A stretch of DNA of 64,000 bases. Origin: Azospirillum brasilense. Its GTDB lineage: Bacteria > Pseudomonadota > Alphaproteobacteria > Azospirillales > Azospirillaceae. The position numbers and the translations under genes were made by a program. The DNA is taken from contig NZ_CP032345.1 in the NCBI RefSeq assembly GCF_005222205.1, positions 995,001 through 1,059,000 on the forward strand. The letters are read 5' to 3'. Below the pieces are notes generated by a model. That model saw only the letters and a list, made by a program, of their open reading frames with translations. It did not search any database and was not told where the DNA came from. This document shows positions 16,722 through 24,657 of this stretch, piece by piece (the stretch's first letter is position 1; each line of letters starts with the position of its first letter).

Positions 16722-17834
16722 ATGAGCGACCGCACGATCGATCCGCCGCTGACCCCGCCGCCGGAGCCGGTGACCGAGCCCCTGCCCCCGGCCCGGAACC
16801 CCCGAGACCCGGTGCGGGTGGCGGTGGTGGGGCTGTTCGTCATCGCGCTTCTGTTCACGCTGTATTTCGGACGCGACGTGCTGCTGCCGATCATGCTCGC
16901 CTTGATCCTCAGCCTGTTGCTGCGGCCCTGCGTGCGCGGCCTCTACCGGCTCGGCCTGCCGGAGGCGCTGGGCGCGGCGGTGGTGGTGATCGTGGTGTTC
17001 GGCGCCGGGCTGGGGGCCATCTTCTCGCTGGCGACCCCGGCCACCGAATGGGTCAACCGGATGCCCCGCGTGGTCCACGAGCTGGAGTTCAAGCTGGGCG
17101 ACATCCGCGAGGGGATTGATCGCGCCCGCGAGGCCTCCCGCCAGATCGAGCAGATGGCCTCCGACCGCAACGGCGCGGCGCGGGAGGTTGTGGTGCGCGG
17201 CCCGTCGCTGGCCGAGCAGGTGCTCCATCAGGCGGAGGCGGTGATCGCCAACGTGGTGATCCTCCAGGTGCTGCTCTATTTCTTCCTCGCCCGCGGGCGG
17301 CAGAGCCTGGAGGCGCTGATCGGCACGATGCGCGACGTCGACGACCGCGTGCATTACGCCATGGTCGCCGCCACGGTGCAGCAGAACATCGCCGCCTATC
17401 TGGCGACCATCACGGTCATCAACATCGGACTCGGACTCGCCACGACGCTGGCGATGTGGCTGTGGGGGGTGCCCAACGCGGCGCTGTGGGGAACGCTGGC
17501 CGGCCTCATCAACTACGTCCCCTTCATCGGGCCGGCGGTGATGACGGCGGTGCTGTTCCTGGTGTCGGCGCTCACCTTCGACGGGGGCGTGCAGATCTTC
17601 GGGCCGCCGCTGACCTTCGTGGCGCTGACGATGATGGAGGGGAACTTCCTGACCCCGATGATCGTCGGGCGGCGTCTGGCGCTGAACCCCATAGGGGTGT
17701 TCGTGTCCATCCTGTTCTGGGGCTGGATGTGGGGCATTCCCGGCGCCCTGCTGGCGGTGCCGATCCTGGCGATCCTGAAGATCCTGTTCGACGCGCACGA
17801 GCCGCTGAAGCCGGTCGGCGCCCTGTTGGGCTGA
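16722..17834 (+). CDS. AI-2E/PerM family membrane transporter
   Basis: 370 residues from ATG 16722. A Pro-rich cytoplasmic tail of about 30 residues precedes hydrophobic segments near 38-75 and 85-110, a soluble central region, and a C-terminal group of segments including [19 protein letters not shown] and [19 protein letters not shown], the conserved signature of the UPF0118/AI-2E exporter family. Some members move autoinducer-2 or act as Na+/H+ antiporters; substrate here is unknown. It is separated by 76 bases from the SPFH gene in the same direction. Confidence 0.9.
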   Translation: MSDRTIDPPLTPPPEPVTEPLPPARNPRDPVRVAVVGLFVIALLFTLYFGRDVLLPIMLALILSLLLRPCVRGLYRLGLPEALGAAVVVIVVFGAGLGAIFSLATPATEWVNRMPRVVHELEFKLGDIREGIDRAREASRQIEQMASDRNGAAREVVVRGPSLAEQVLHQAEAVIANVVILQVLLYFFLARGRQSLEALIGTMRDVDDRVHYAMVAATVQQNIAAYLATITVINIGLGLATTLAMWLWGVPNAALWGTLAGLINYVPFIGPAVMTAVLFLVSALTFDGGVQIFGPPLTFVALTMMEGNFLTPMIVGRRLALNPIGVFVSILFWGWMWGIPGALLAVPILAILKILFDAHEPLKPVGALLG

Positions 17835-17910
17835 AGCTGCGGCTCTGGCCGGGGCGGCCCCGCCGTGGCATGGTCGGGGGAGAGGAAACGACCGGATGGG
17901 AGGTGGGGTG

Positions 17911-18963
17911 ATGGTGGTCAGCGGCTTGACGCTCTTCGTCATCGCGCTTCTGATCTTCGCGCTGGCGCTGGTGCTGCTCGGCGTGCGGACCGTGCCGCAG
18001 GGCCAGGAATGGACGGTGGAGCGGTTCGGGCGCTACACCCGCACGCTCCAGCCCGGCCTGCACCTGCTGCTGCCGCTGGTCGACCGCATCGGCCGCAAGC
18101 AGAGCATGATGGAGACGGTGCTCGACGTGCCCTCGCAAGAGGTCATCACCCGCGACAACGCCATGGTCACGGCGGACGGCGTCGTCTTCTTCCAGGTGAT
18201 CGACGCCGCCAAGGCCTCCTACGAGGTCAACAACCTGGAACTGGCGATCCTCAACCTGACCATGACCAACACCCGCACGGTCATGGGCTCGATGGACCTC
18301 GACGAACTGCTGTCCCAGCGCGACCAGATCAACGCCCGCCTGCTCGGCGTGGTGGACGAGGCGACCAGCCCCTGGGGCGTCAAGGTGACGCGCATCGAGA
18401 TCCGCGACATCCAGCCGCCGCGCGATCTCGTGGACAGCATGGCCCGCCAGATGAAGGCGGAACGCGACCGCCGCGCCTCCATCCTCGAAGCGGAGGGGCA
18501 GCGCCAAGCGGCGATCCTGCGGGCGGAGGGCGCCAAGCAGGCTGCCATCCTCCAGGCCGAGGGCCGGCGCGAGGCCGCCTTCCGCGACGCCGAGGCCCGC
18601 GAGCGCTCCGCCCAGGCCGAGGCCGAGGCGACCCGGCTGGTCTCCGACGCCATCGCCGGGGGCAGCGCCCAGGCCATCAACTACTTCGTCGCCCAGCGCT
18701 ATGTCGATGCCCTGACCGCGGTGGCCGCCGCCCCGAACCAGAAGGTTCTATTCATGCCGCTGGAGGCCGCCAACGTGATCGGCGCCATCGGCGGCATCGC
18801 GGAGATCGCCCGCGAGGCCTTCCCGAACCGGCCCCCGAACCAACCGGCGTCCCCCGGAGCGGCGGCCGTTCCGCCGCAGGCGCCGCGCGGCCCCTGGAAT
18901 CGCGACGAACGGAATCGGGACGAGCCGAAGAGGAGCGATGCGCCGGTGCCGCCGGAGTCGTAG
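17911..18963 (+). CDS. SPFH/Band 7 (stomatin-like) membrane protein
   Basis: 350 residues from ATG 17911, with GGGAGGTGG just upstream (ATG 17896 is the in-frame alternative). One N-terminal membrane helix (about 3-27) is followed by the SPFH domain with [19 protein letters not shown] and [18 protein letters not shown], then a long Ala/Glu/Arg coiled coil (about 185-250) and a Pro-rich tail. It is the QmcA/stomatin type that organises membrane microdomains and partners with NfeD proteins, whose gene follows 31 bases later. Confidence 0.93.
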   Translation: MVVSGLTLFVIALLIFALALVLLGVRTVPQGQEWTVERFGRYTRTLQPGLHLLLPLVDRIGRKQSMMETVLDVPSQEVITRDNAMVTADGVVFFQVIDAAKASYEVNNLELAILNLTMTNTRTVMGSMDLDELLSQRDQINARLLGVVDEATSPWGVKVTRIEIRDIQPPRDLVDSMARQMKAERDRRASILEAEGQRQAAILRAEGAKQAAILQAEGRREAAFRDAEARERSAQAEAEATRLVSDAIAGGSAQAINYFVAQRYVDALTAVAAAPNQKVLFMPLEAANVIGAIGGIAEIAREAFPNRPPNQPASPGAAAVPPQAPRGPWNRDERNRDEPKRSDAPVPPES

Positions 18964-18994
18964 GATTGGGCGAATTTCCGAAGGCGGACCCGCG

Positions 18995-19423
18995 ATGATC
19001 GAGTTCTGGCACTGGTGGGTTCTGGCCGTGCTGCTGGGCGCGCTGGAGACGGTGGCGCCGGGCGCGGCCTTTCTCTGGCTGGGCGGAGCCGCCGCGCTGG
19101 TCGGCGTCGTTCTTCTGGTCTGGCCGTCCCTGCCGTGGGAGCATCAGGGGCTGCTGTTCGCCCTGCTCGCCATCGCCGCGCTGGTGGGAACCCGCTTGCT
19201 GTCCCGCGGGTCAGCGCATACGACGCACACGCCGCATCTGAACCGCCGGACGGCGCAGTACATCGGGACGCTGCACACGCTGGACCGCCCCATCGTCAAC
19301 GGGCGGGGGCGGGCGCAGATCGGCGACGGGCTTTGGACCGTCGAGGGACCCGACCTCCCCGCCGGCACCCGCGTCCGCGTCGTCGGGGCCGAGGGCACCC
19401 TGTTGAAGGTGGAGAAGGCTTAG
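18995..19423 (+). CDS. NfeD family membrane protein
   Basis: 142 residues: two to three hydrophobic segments (about 5-25, 28-45, 52-66) and a C-terminal OB-fold (about 85-142) with GTLHTLDRPIVNGRGRAQIGD and WTVEGPDLPAGTRVRVVG, the hallmarks of the short NfeD type lacking a protease domain. It forms the usual pair with the upstream SPFH gene and probably acts with it in membrane quality control. Confidence 0.92.
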   Translation: MIEFWHWWVLAVLLGALETVAPGAAFLWLGGAAALVGVVLLVWPSLPWEHQGLLFALLAIAALVGTRLLSRGSAHTTHTPHLNRRTAQYIGTLHTLDRPIVNGRGRAQIGDGLWTVEGPDLPAGTRVRVVGAEGTLLKVEKA

Positions 19424-19630
19424 GCGCCAGCCGAAGCGGCGCATCGGGGCTTCGGCGAGATCATGCCGGATCTCTTCGGCGTGGCGCCCCAGCCGCTGCG
19501 CCAGGGCGTTCATGCTGCCGTCGCCGGTGGCCGCCGCGCGTTCCGCCGCCTGACGGCTGAAGGCTTCCAGTTCCCGCGCCATGGCGCGGTAATCGGGAGC
19601 GCCGCCTCTCGATCCGGATGTCCCGTCCAT
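19211..19630 (-). CDS. Doubtful small hypothetical gene, half antisense to nfeD
   Basis: An open frame from ATG 19630 whose first 70 residues (outside nfeD) look protein-like, with Ala/Glu/Arg-rich helix text such as ELEAFSRQAAERAAA, but whose remaining half lies antisense to the nfeD gene and reads as a shadow. Either a short gene with an undetected error, or chance. No ribosome site or known domain was seen. Confidence 0.25.
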   Translation of the reverse strand: MDGTSGSRGGAPDYRAMARELEAFSRQAAERAAATGDGSMNALAQRLGRHAEEIRHDLAEAPMRRFGWRLSLLHLQQGALGPDDADAGAGGEVGSLDGPKPVADLRPPPPVDDGAVQRVQRPDVLRRPAVQMRRVRRMR

Positions 19631-19786
19631 GGCCCCCGCCATGCTGCATTGCCGCAAACTACACCGGTATGCTGGCACAGCGGGAAGGCGTCTGGAATCG
19701 GGCTTACGGCGGGTCCGGCTTCTCTTTCGGCACAGCGGAACCGGTCCTTAGGTCTCTCCGCCTATGCTTTTCCGCAGAGTGGTCCG

Positions 19787-20203
19787 TCAGTCGATCAGCT
19801 CGTCCAGGGTCGCCCGCACGACCTGCACGATCTCCCCGCCGTAATGGCTGACGTCGAGGTCGCGGGCACCGACGATGATGGACAGCTCGCGCTCCGTCGT
19901 GGGGGCGAAGCGGGCGATTTCCGGCACCAGCTCGTCCGGCAGGACGGCGTCGCGCGACAGCCCTTCACCGACCGCCTTGCGGTCCCGCCAACCGTTGAGG
20001 GCGGCGTTGATCGCGGCTTCGATCTGGAGGGATTCCTCCTTGCGCTTCAGATCCTTGTAAAGGACGAGAACACGCCAGCCGCCGTCGGCGTAGGCGGTGT
20101 CGATGCGCTGCACCTCGACCGTGCGCAGGAAAGAGGACAGTTGCCCCTGCGCCTCGTCCGCGCTCGCGTCGGGGATCGTGAAGGTGCGGATTTCGGTGGT
20201 CAT
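19787..20203 (-). CDS. Stand-alone HRDC-domain protein
   Basis: 138 residues from ATG 20203. The first 55 residues form a small domain with YADGGWRVLVLYKD; the second half matches the HRDC nucleic-acid-binding domain (LNGWRDRKAVGEGLSRD, LPDELVPEIARFAPTTE, ELSIIVGARDLDVSHYG), normally found at the end of RecQ helicases and RNase D. Here it occurs without a helicase or nuclease domain. A small nucleic-acid-binding adaptor is the likeliest role; partner unknown. Confidence 0.75.
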   Translation of the reverse strand: MTTEIRTFTIPDASADEAQGQLSSFLRTVEVQRIDTAYADGGWRVLVLYKDLKRKEESLQIEAAINAALNGWRDRKAVGEGLSRDAVLPDELVPEIARFAPTTERELSIIVGARDLDVSHYGGEIVQVVRATLDELID

Positions 20204-20406
20204 CCTGTTCCTCGATGCGTGCCTCGCCGTTCGCGCAAGATTACACGAAAGTGCCTGTATCCGGCTACTCCGGCACGACCCGGACGAATGCGCCCTTCGT
20301 CATAGGAAAACACCGCGGAGCGCGGGACCCTGCTCCCTCCCGAAGCGTTTGAGTCATCGGACAACCGCGCATCGCCGGGCGCGCCGCTGGGAGGAGCAGA
20401 GGGACC

Positions 20407-21393
20407 ATGACCGGGCCAGTCGAACCGCGAAAGCACCACGAGAAGCGGACCGGACGGCAAGCGAAGCCGCGGCGGCTGTGGCTCACGCTGCTGGCGGTGA
20501 TCCCCGCCCTGTTCGCGGCCGGGACGGCGGGGGCCTTCTGGACCGGCTACAGCCTGCACGACCGGCCCTTCGCCTGGTACAACAGCAACCGCATCGCCGC
20601 GACGGCGGAGCGGGCGGCGCGGGACCTGTCGCCGACCGTGGTGGTGGCGCTCGGCGATTCGGCGCTGCGCCACGCCACCCTGGACGAGACGGGCATGGCC
20701 GCGCTGGCGGCAAAGCACGGTGTGGAGAGCCTGCATTTCCTGCGCATCGTCCACGACCACGCCCGCATCGAGGACTTCGAGCCGCTGCTGGGCGACGTGC
20801 TGAAGCTGAAGCCGGCGCTGGTCCTTCTCGACGTCGACCTGCTGTTCGCGGAGCGCGGCGACGTCGCCGGCCTGCGCCGCTACGGCTCGCACCTGACCGA
20901 GGTGGCGATGCTCGGCCGCTCCTACCTGCCCGACCAGAGCGCCCTGCAATACGCCAAGCCGTGCCACGCCGTCGGTCCGCAGGGCTGGACCGCCACCGCC
21001 GCCGACCGTTGGGTTGAGACCCGCGACGCCGCCGTCCGCATGAACGACGACTCACCCGCCTTCGAGCGGGTGCGCCGCTTCGCCGATCAGGCGCGCGCCG
21101 CCGGGGTCGGGATCGCCCTGCTGCTTCCGCCCCGCCCGGCGGCGGTGGAGGAGCGCCTGTACGGCGCCGGCAACGGCTACCGGCCGGCGGCGCTCGACCG
21201 GCTGCGCGGGCAGGCCGACCTGCCGCTGTGGCGTTTCCCCGACTCGGCGCTTCCCAAGCCGGCCAAGGCGTCGGCTTTTTGCCGCAACGGCCTGCTCGGG
21301 CCGGAGGGTCGCGATGCCTATTCGGCATGGCTGGCCGGCGGAATCGCCGAACGGCTGTCGCATCCACGGGTGGAGGAGGCCGCGCTGCAATAA
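20407..21393 (+). CDS. Membrane-anchored GDS-motif (SGNH-like) protein, function unknown
   Basis: 328 residues with GGAGGAGCAGAGGG before ATG 20407. A basic N-terminus and one membrane helix (about 24-47) anchor a periplasmic domain. VVVALGDSALRHATLD carries a GDS motif like the nucleophile block of SGNH hydrolases, and ALVLLDVDLLFAERGD follows; a clear catalytic Asp-His pair was not found. It resembles proteins linked to exopolysaccharide O-acetylation, but no such genes are adjacent, so that is only a hint. Confidence 0.65.
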   Translation: MTGPVEPRKHHEKRTGRQAKPRRLWLTLLAVIPALFAAGTAGAFWTGYSLHDRPFAWYNSNRIAATAERAARDLSPTVVVALGDSALRHATLDETGMAALAAKHGVESLHFLRIVHDHARIEDFEPLLGDVLKLKPALVLLDVDLLFAERGDVAGLRRYGSHLTEVAMLGRSYLPDQSALQYAKPCHAVGPQGWTATAADRWVETRDAAVRMNDDSPAFERVRRFADQARAAGVGIALLLPPRPAAVEERLYGAGNGYRPAALDRLRGQADLPLWRFPDSALPKPAKASAFCRNGLLGPEGRDAYSAWLAGGIAERLSHPRVEEAALQ

Positions 21394-21556
21394 AAGTCGG
21401 CCCATCCGTGTCGGATGACCCGGTGCCGACACGGCAGCGTCATCAAAGTGCAATTCCCGGCGCCCTAGAATGCGCCCGCATCCCCGTCGGGCCTACCGCC
21501 CATCAGCACGCACCGGCGCAGGGATGCGCCTCTCTTCGGCCACGGGTGAACCACAG

Positions 21557-21874
21557 ATGAGCGCCGCCATGGATTTCTCCGTCCGCGAGGCCCCGGCCAG
21601 CACCGAGATCGTGCTGAGCGGGCGCATGACCTTTGCCGACCACGACACCTTCCGCGACGTCATCGCCACCTTCGAGCGTCCGGCGGGGCACCGGGTGGTC
21701 TTCGACCTGTCGCGGCTGGACTTCGTCGATTCCTCCGGCCTCGGCATGTTCATCATCGCCCGCGACACCGCGCAGCGGCGCAACCTGGATTTCGCGATTC
21801 GCGGCGCCCGCGACGAGGTGCGGCGCCTGATCACGATCGCCAAGTTCCACACCATGTTCAACATCGCCGACTGA
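21557..21874 (+). CDS. STAS-domain anti-sigma factor antagonist
   Basis: 105 residues forming one STAS domain. The phosphorylatable Ser site is in LDFVDSSGLGMFIIA and the fold signature LSGRMTFADHDTFRDVI precedes it. Such proteins are dephosphorylated by SpoIIE-type phosphatases to release a sigma factor or another target. The next gene, 19 bases away, encodes such a phosphatase with a receiver domain, so the two form a partner-switching module; the cognate kinase is not in view. Confidence 0.93.
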   Translation: MSAAMDFSVREAPASTEIVLSGRMTFADHDTFRDVIATFERPAGHRVVFDLSRLDFVDSSGLGMFIIARDTAQRRNLDFAIRGARDEVRRLITIAKFHTMFNIAD

Positions 21875-21893
21875 CGCGGCGGGAACGGACGCG

Positions 21894-23156
21894 ATGGGCC
21901 ACGCCCGCGCCATGATGGTGCCGCCCGGCACGGACGACGCCGCCGCCCCGCCGCGCGCCCCTCGCAATGGCGCCGGCGCGTCGGTCTACGGGATGGAACT
22001 GGGCATCCCGCTCGGCGGCTGCCGGGTGCTGATCGCCGACGACAGCGCCTTCAACCGCCGGACGCTGACCCGCTTCCTGCAATGGGCCGGCATCACCCAG
22101 GTCGCCTTCGCCTCATCCGCGGAGGAGGTCATGGAGCGCTTGGAGAGCTTTGCCCCCGATCTGCTGCTGCTCGATGCCGCCATGCCGCGGATGGACGGCA
22201 TCGGAGTCTGCCGCAGCCTGCGCGGCGACCCGCGCTGGCGCGACCTGCCGATCCTGATGCAGAGCGCGGTCCACTCCGACCAGATGAGGACGGTCTGCTT
22301 CAGCGCCGGGGCGACCGACCTGATCGCCAAGCCGATCAACCCCGGCGAATGCATCGCCCGCGTGCGCTACCATCTGGAGCGCCGCTCGATGGTGCAGGAG
22401 CTGCGCGCCTTCCACGAGCGGGTGGAGCGCGACCTGCGGCAGGCCCGCGCCATGCAGCTCGCCCTGGTCCCGGAGCCGGCGGAGCTGGCCGCCCTCGCCG
22501 AGCGGAACGGGCTGACCGTGGAGTCGGTCTTCCGCGCGTCGGACGAGATCGGCGGCGATTTCTGGACGGCCTTCGAATTCGACGGGAGCCGCGTCGGGGT
22601 CTTCGCCGCCGACCTGTCGGGCCACGGCATTGCCGCGGCGATCAACGCCTTCCGCCTTCACACGCTGCTGACCCGCACCCCGCCGGAGGAGCTGCGCGAC
22701 CCCGCCCGCCTGCTGCGCCAATTGAACCTGCGGCTGTGCGAGATCCTGCCGCTGGGGCAGTTCGCCACCGCCTTCTACGGGGTGATCGACCGCGCCGACG
22801 ACACGCTGCTCTACGCCGCCGCCGCCGCGCCCAGTCCCCTCCTGGCGACCAACTTCGGCTTCCAGCCGCTGGACGCCTCCGGCCCGCTCCTCGGCGCCTT
22901 CACGGATTCGGCCTACACGAACCGCCAAGTGCCGCTGCGGCGCGGCGACGCCCTGTTCCTCTATTCCGACGGGCTGAGCGAAGCCCGGGACGCCGACGGC
23001 GCCATGCTGGGCGAGGACGGGCTTCTCCGTCTGGCCGAGCGCGCGGTGGCGGAGACCCCCGACCGCCCCCTGCCTGCCCTGATGGCCCGCCACGCCGCGA
23101 TCCATGGTGAACGGCTGACCGACGACGTGACCGCGCTCTGGATCACCCGCCGCTGA
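21894..23156 (+). CDS. Receiver-PP2C (SpoIIE/RsbU-like) phosphatase
   Basis: 420 residues from ATG 21894. A receiver domain (about 42-165; IADDS, phospho-Asp in LLLLDAAMPRMDG, Lys in IAKP) is joined by a helical linker rich in Glu and Arg to a PP2C-like phosphatase with metal-binding DEIGGDFWTAF, AADLSGHGIAAA and FLYSDGLSEARD plus the final LTDDVTALWI. It should dephosphorylate the STAS protein encoded upstream when the receiver is phosphorylated, controlling a stress sigma factor or second output. Confidence 0.93.
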   Translation: MGHARAMMVPPGTDDAAAPPRAPRNGAGASVYGMELGIPLGGCRVLIADDSAFNRRTLTRFLQWAGITQVAFASSAEEVMERLESFAPDLLLLDAAMPRMDGIGVCRSLRGDPRWRDLPILMQSAVHSDQMRTVCFSAGATDLIAKPINPGECIARVRYHLERRSMVQELRAFHERVERDLRQARAMQLALVPEPAELAALAERNGLTVESVFRASDEIGGDFWTAFEFDGSRVGVFAADLSGHGIAAAINAFRLHTLLTRTPPEELRDPARLLRQLNLRLCEILPLGQFATAFYGVIDRADDTLLYAAAAAPSPLLATNFGFQPLDASGPLLGAFTDSAYTNRQVPLRRGDALFLYSDGLSEARDADGAMLGEDGLLRLAERAVAETPDRPLPALMARHAAIHGERLTDDVTALWITRR

Positions 23157-23167
23157 CGCGCAGACTT

Positions 23168-23194
23168 ATCCCTCTCCCGAAGCGGGAGAGGGGG
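23168..23194. repeat. Short CCCTCTCCCG palindrome
   Basis: An inverted repeat of CCCTCTCCCG and CGGGAGAGGG with a 2-base centre, lying 12 bases after the phosphatase stop. It resembles the arms of the larger palindromic elements at 32317, 34060 and 54992 and may serve as terminator. Confidence 0.6.
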
Positions 23195-23296
23195 CTCACG
23201 TGCCGGGCGTCGACAATTTATCCATTGGCCCCATACCCTTATTCGAGTTATGGATATTGCTGCGTCGGGCGACGTGTAACAGGAGACGGAACGGAT

Positions 23297-23509
23297 ATGG
23301 CTTCGATCATGATCAAGAAGGCCGGCGAGGGCCTGATTTCCCAGGCTCACCGCAACGCCGACGTTGGCCCGACCAGCGGCAGCTCGGTCGTGTACGAGAT
23401 TCTCAACGTGCCGGCGGGCGTGTCGGTGGACGACGTCATCGCCGCCTTCAAGACCTTCAAGCCGGCGGACAAGAAGTACGAGTACGAGTACGCCGACCTG
23501 TCCAAGTAA
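23297..23509 (+). CDS. Small conserved-looking hypothetical protein
   Basis: 70 residues from ATG 23297 with AGGAGACGG about 10 bases upstream. Text such as IMIKKAGEGLISQAHRNADV and VYEILNVPAGVSVDDVIAAF, and a Tyr/Glu/Lys end (KKYEYEYADLSK), look like a genuine folded protein. A strong hairpin follows the stop. The preceding 100 bases include an AT-rich stretch (about 23214-23262) that could hold its promoter. I do not recognise the family. Confidence 0.7.
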   Translation: MASIMIKKAGEGLISQAHRNADVGPTSGSSVVYEILNVPAGVSVDDVIAAFKTFKPADKKYEYEYADLSK

Positions 23510-23524
23510 GGCGCTCGTTCGCCC

Positions 23525-23560
23525 TTCCCGCGGTTCCCGCAAGGGCGGAAACCGCGGGAA
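23525..23560 (+). terminator. Hairpin between the small protein and the ferritin-like gene
   Basis: TTCCCGCGGTT (23525-23535) pairs with AACCGCGGGAA (23550-23560), with additional pairing in the loop. It lies between two converging genes and could terminate both. Confidence 0.6.
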
Positions 23561-23567
23561 ACGGCCT

Positions 23568-24038
23568 TTACCCCTTCTTGGGGAAGCGCTCGATCCAGCG
23601 CTCCAGCTCCGCCACATGCTCCGCTTCTTCGGAGGCGAATTCCTCGGCCATCATGCGGACCTCCGGGTCCGTGGTGGAGGCCGCCACGTCGGCGTAGAAG
23701 GCGTGCCCGCGCTTTTCGCTGTCGAGCGCCAGTTCCAGCGCGTAATCCACCGTCATCAGATAGTGCGAGCCTTCCATGGAGGCCGCTTCCGGGCTCTCGT
23801 CGTCCGGCCACTGGAAGTCCTCCGGGGCGAGCGCCGGCACGTCGCGGAAGGCGGAGCGCTTGCGGGCGTCCGCCAGATGCAGGCGCGAAAACTCGGCCAT
23901 CTTGGCGAAAAAGGCCGCGACGTCCGCGTTGCCGTAGGTCTTCATGGCCTCCGACAGGTCGGCGAAACGGTTGGCGGCGTCCTCCTCCAGCGCGCAGGCG
24001 TGGGCGAGGAACAGGGCGGGGTCGTGAATGTTGGCCAT
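23568..24038 (-). CDS. Ferritin-like/rubrerythrin-type protein
   Basis: 156 residues, all helical. Helix text LEEDAANRFADLSEAM, KMAEFSRLHLADARKR, YALELALDSEKRGHAFY and EFASEEAEHVAELERW suggests a four-helix di-iron bundle of the ferritin/rubrerythrin superfamily. The second E-x2-H motif (EAEH) is intact, but the first lacks the Glu three residues before His (SRLH), so metal binding may be altered. No rubredoxin tail is present. Role in iron or peroxide handling is inferred from fold only. Palindrome at 24060-24074 lies in its leader. Confidence 0.75.
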   Translation of the reverse strand: MANIHDPALFLAHACALEEDAANRFADLSEAMKTYGNADVAAFFAKMAEFSRLHLADARKRSAFRDVPALAPEDFQWPDDESPEAASMEGSHYLMTVDYALELALDSEKRGHAFYADVAASTTDPEVRMMAEEFASEEAEHVAELERWIERFPKKG

Positions 24039-24059
24039 GGGGTCCCGAGATCGTTAAGT

Positions 24060-24074
24060 CACAAACGGTTTGTG
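24060..24074. promoter_or_regulatory. Operator-like palindrome upstream of the ferritin-like gene
   Basis: CACAAA, three bases, TTTGTG: a perfect inverted repeat 22 bases before the start codon at 24038, followed by a second one (GTTAT, seven bases, ATAAC, 24075-24091). It does not match FNR or Fur consensus. A dimeric repressor is possible. Confidence 0.5.
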
Positions 24075-24091
24075 GTTATTTGAACCATAAC

Positions 24092-24657
24092 GCCTTGTTG
24101 CGAAAGGTTCTCGGATCGCTGGCCGGTTGCGGGCTTCTGCGACACTTTGACACGCCCTCGACGATCTGCATCCGGAGGCGCAGCCCTCGCTCCGACGGCA
24201 CAGGGCGGGCAACATGAAACCTCTGCAATGATCGCCAAGAAACGCCGCCGTGCGCTTGACCGGCTTCAATTCCAGGAATAGATCAGCACCAACGTCACCG
24301 CATGATTGGCGGGCGTCCGGACGCGCGGTCCGGTCCCGCGCCGAGAAAGCAAGAGATGGACAGCCACAGGCGTCGACCCCGACCAATCTTCGGTACTCTG
24401 CCGATCCTGGGCTGACCTTTCCGCAGGTTCGCCACGGCCGGCCACGATGCCGACAGCCGCACAGGTGAACCATGGTGACGTCTTCCATCACCATTCCGAT
24501 GCCGCTCTGCGCGCCCTCGCCGCCGCCAGCGCCAAGCTGACCGCCCTCCCCCATCCTTGACGCCCACCCGACGCCGCACGGCGTCGGGTGCCTGCACACG
24601 CCGATTGCGCATGCCGAAGGCGGCCGGTCTCCGATCCGGCCGCAGGATGGAGGGGCC
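24092..24657. other. Gene-poor stretch before the duplicated-permease gene
   Basis: About 570 bases without a convincing long gene. It holds an 11-bp perfect hairpin with a 4-base loop (24565-24590) about 70 bases before the permease start, and a 37-residue frame (ATG 24447 to 24560) with a His-rich stretch NHGDVFHHHSD that could be a small peptide or leader. Otherwise only shadow frames are present. Confidence 0.5.

Noticed and set aside
19461..19649. 62-residue minus-strand frame
   Set aside because: Arg/Gly-rich text in a frame different from the doubtful gene at 19211-19630; no sign of coding.
24060..24074. FNR-type site upstream of the ferritin-like gene
   Set aside because: The palindrome CACAAA-TTTGTG does not match TTGAT-N4-ATCAA.
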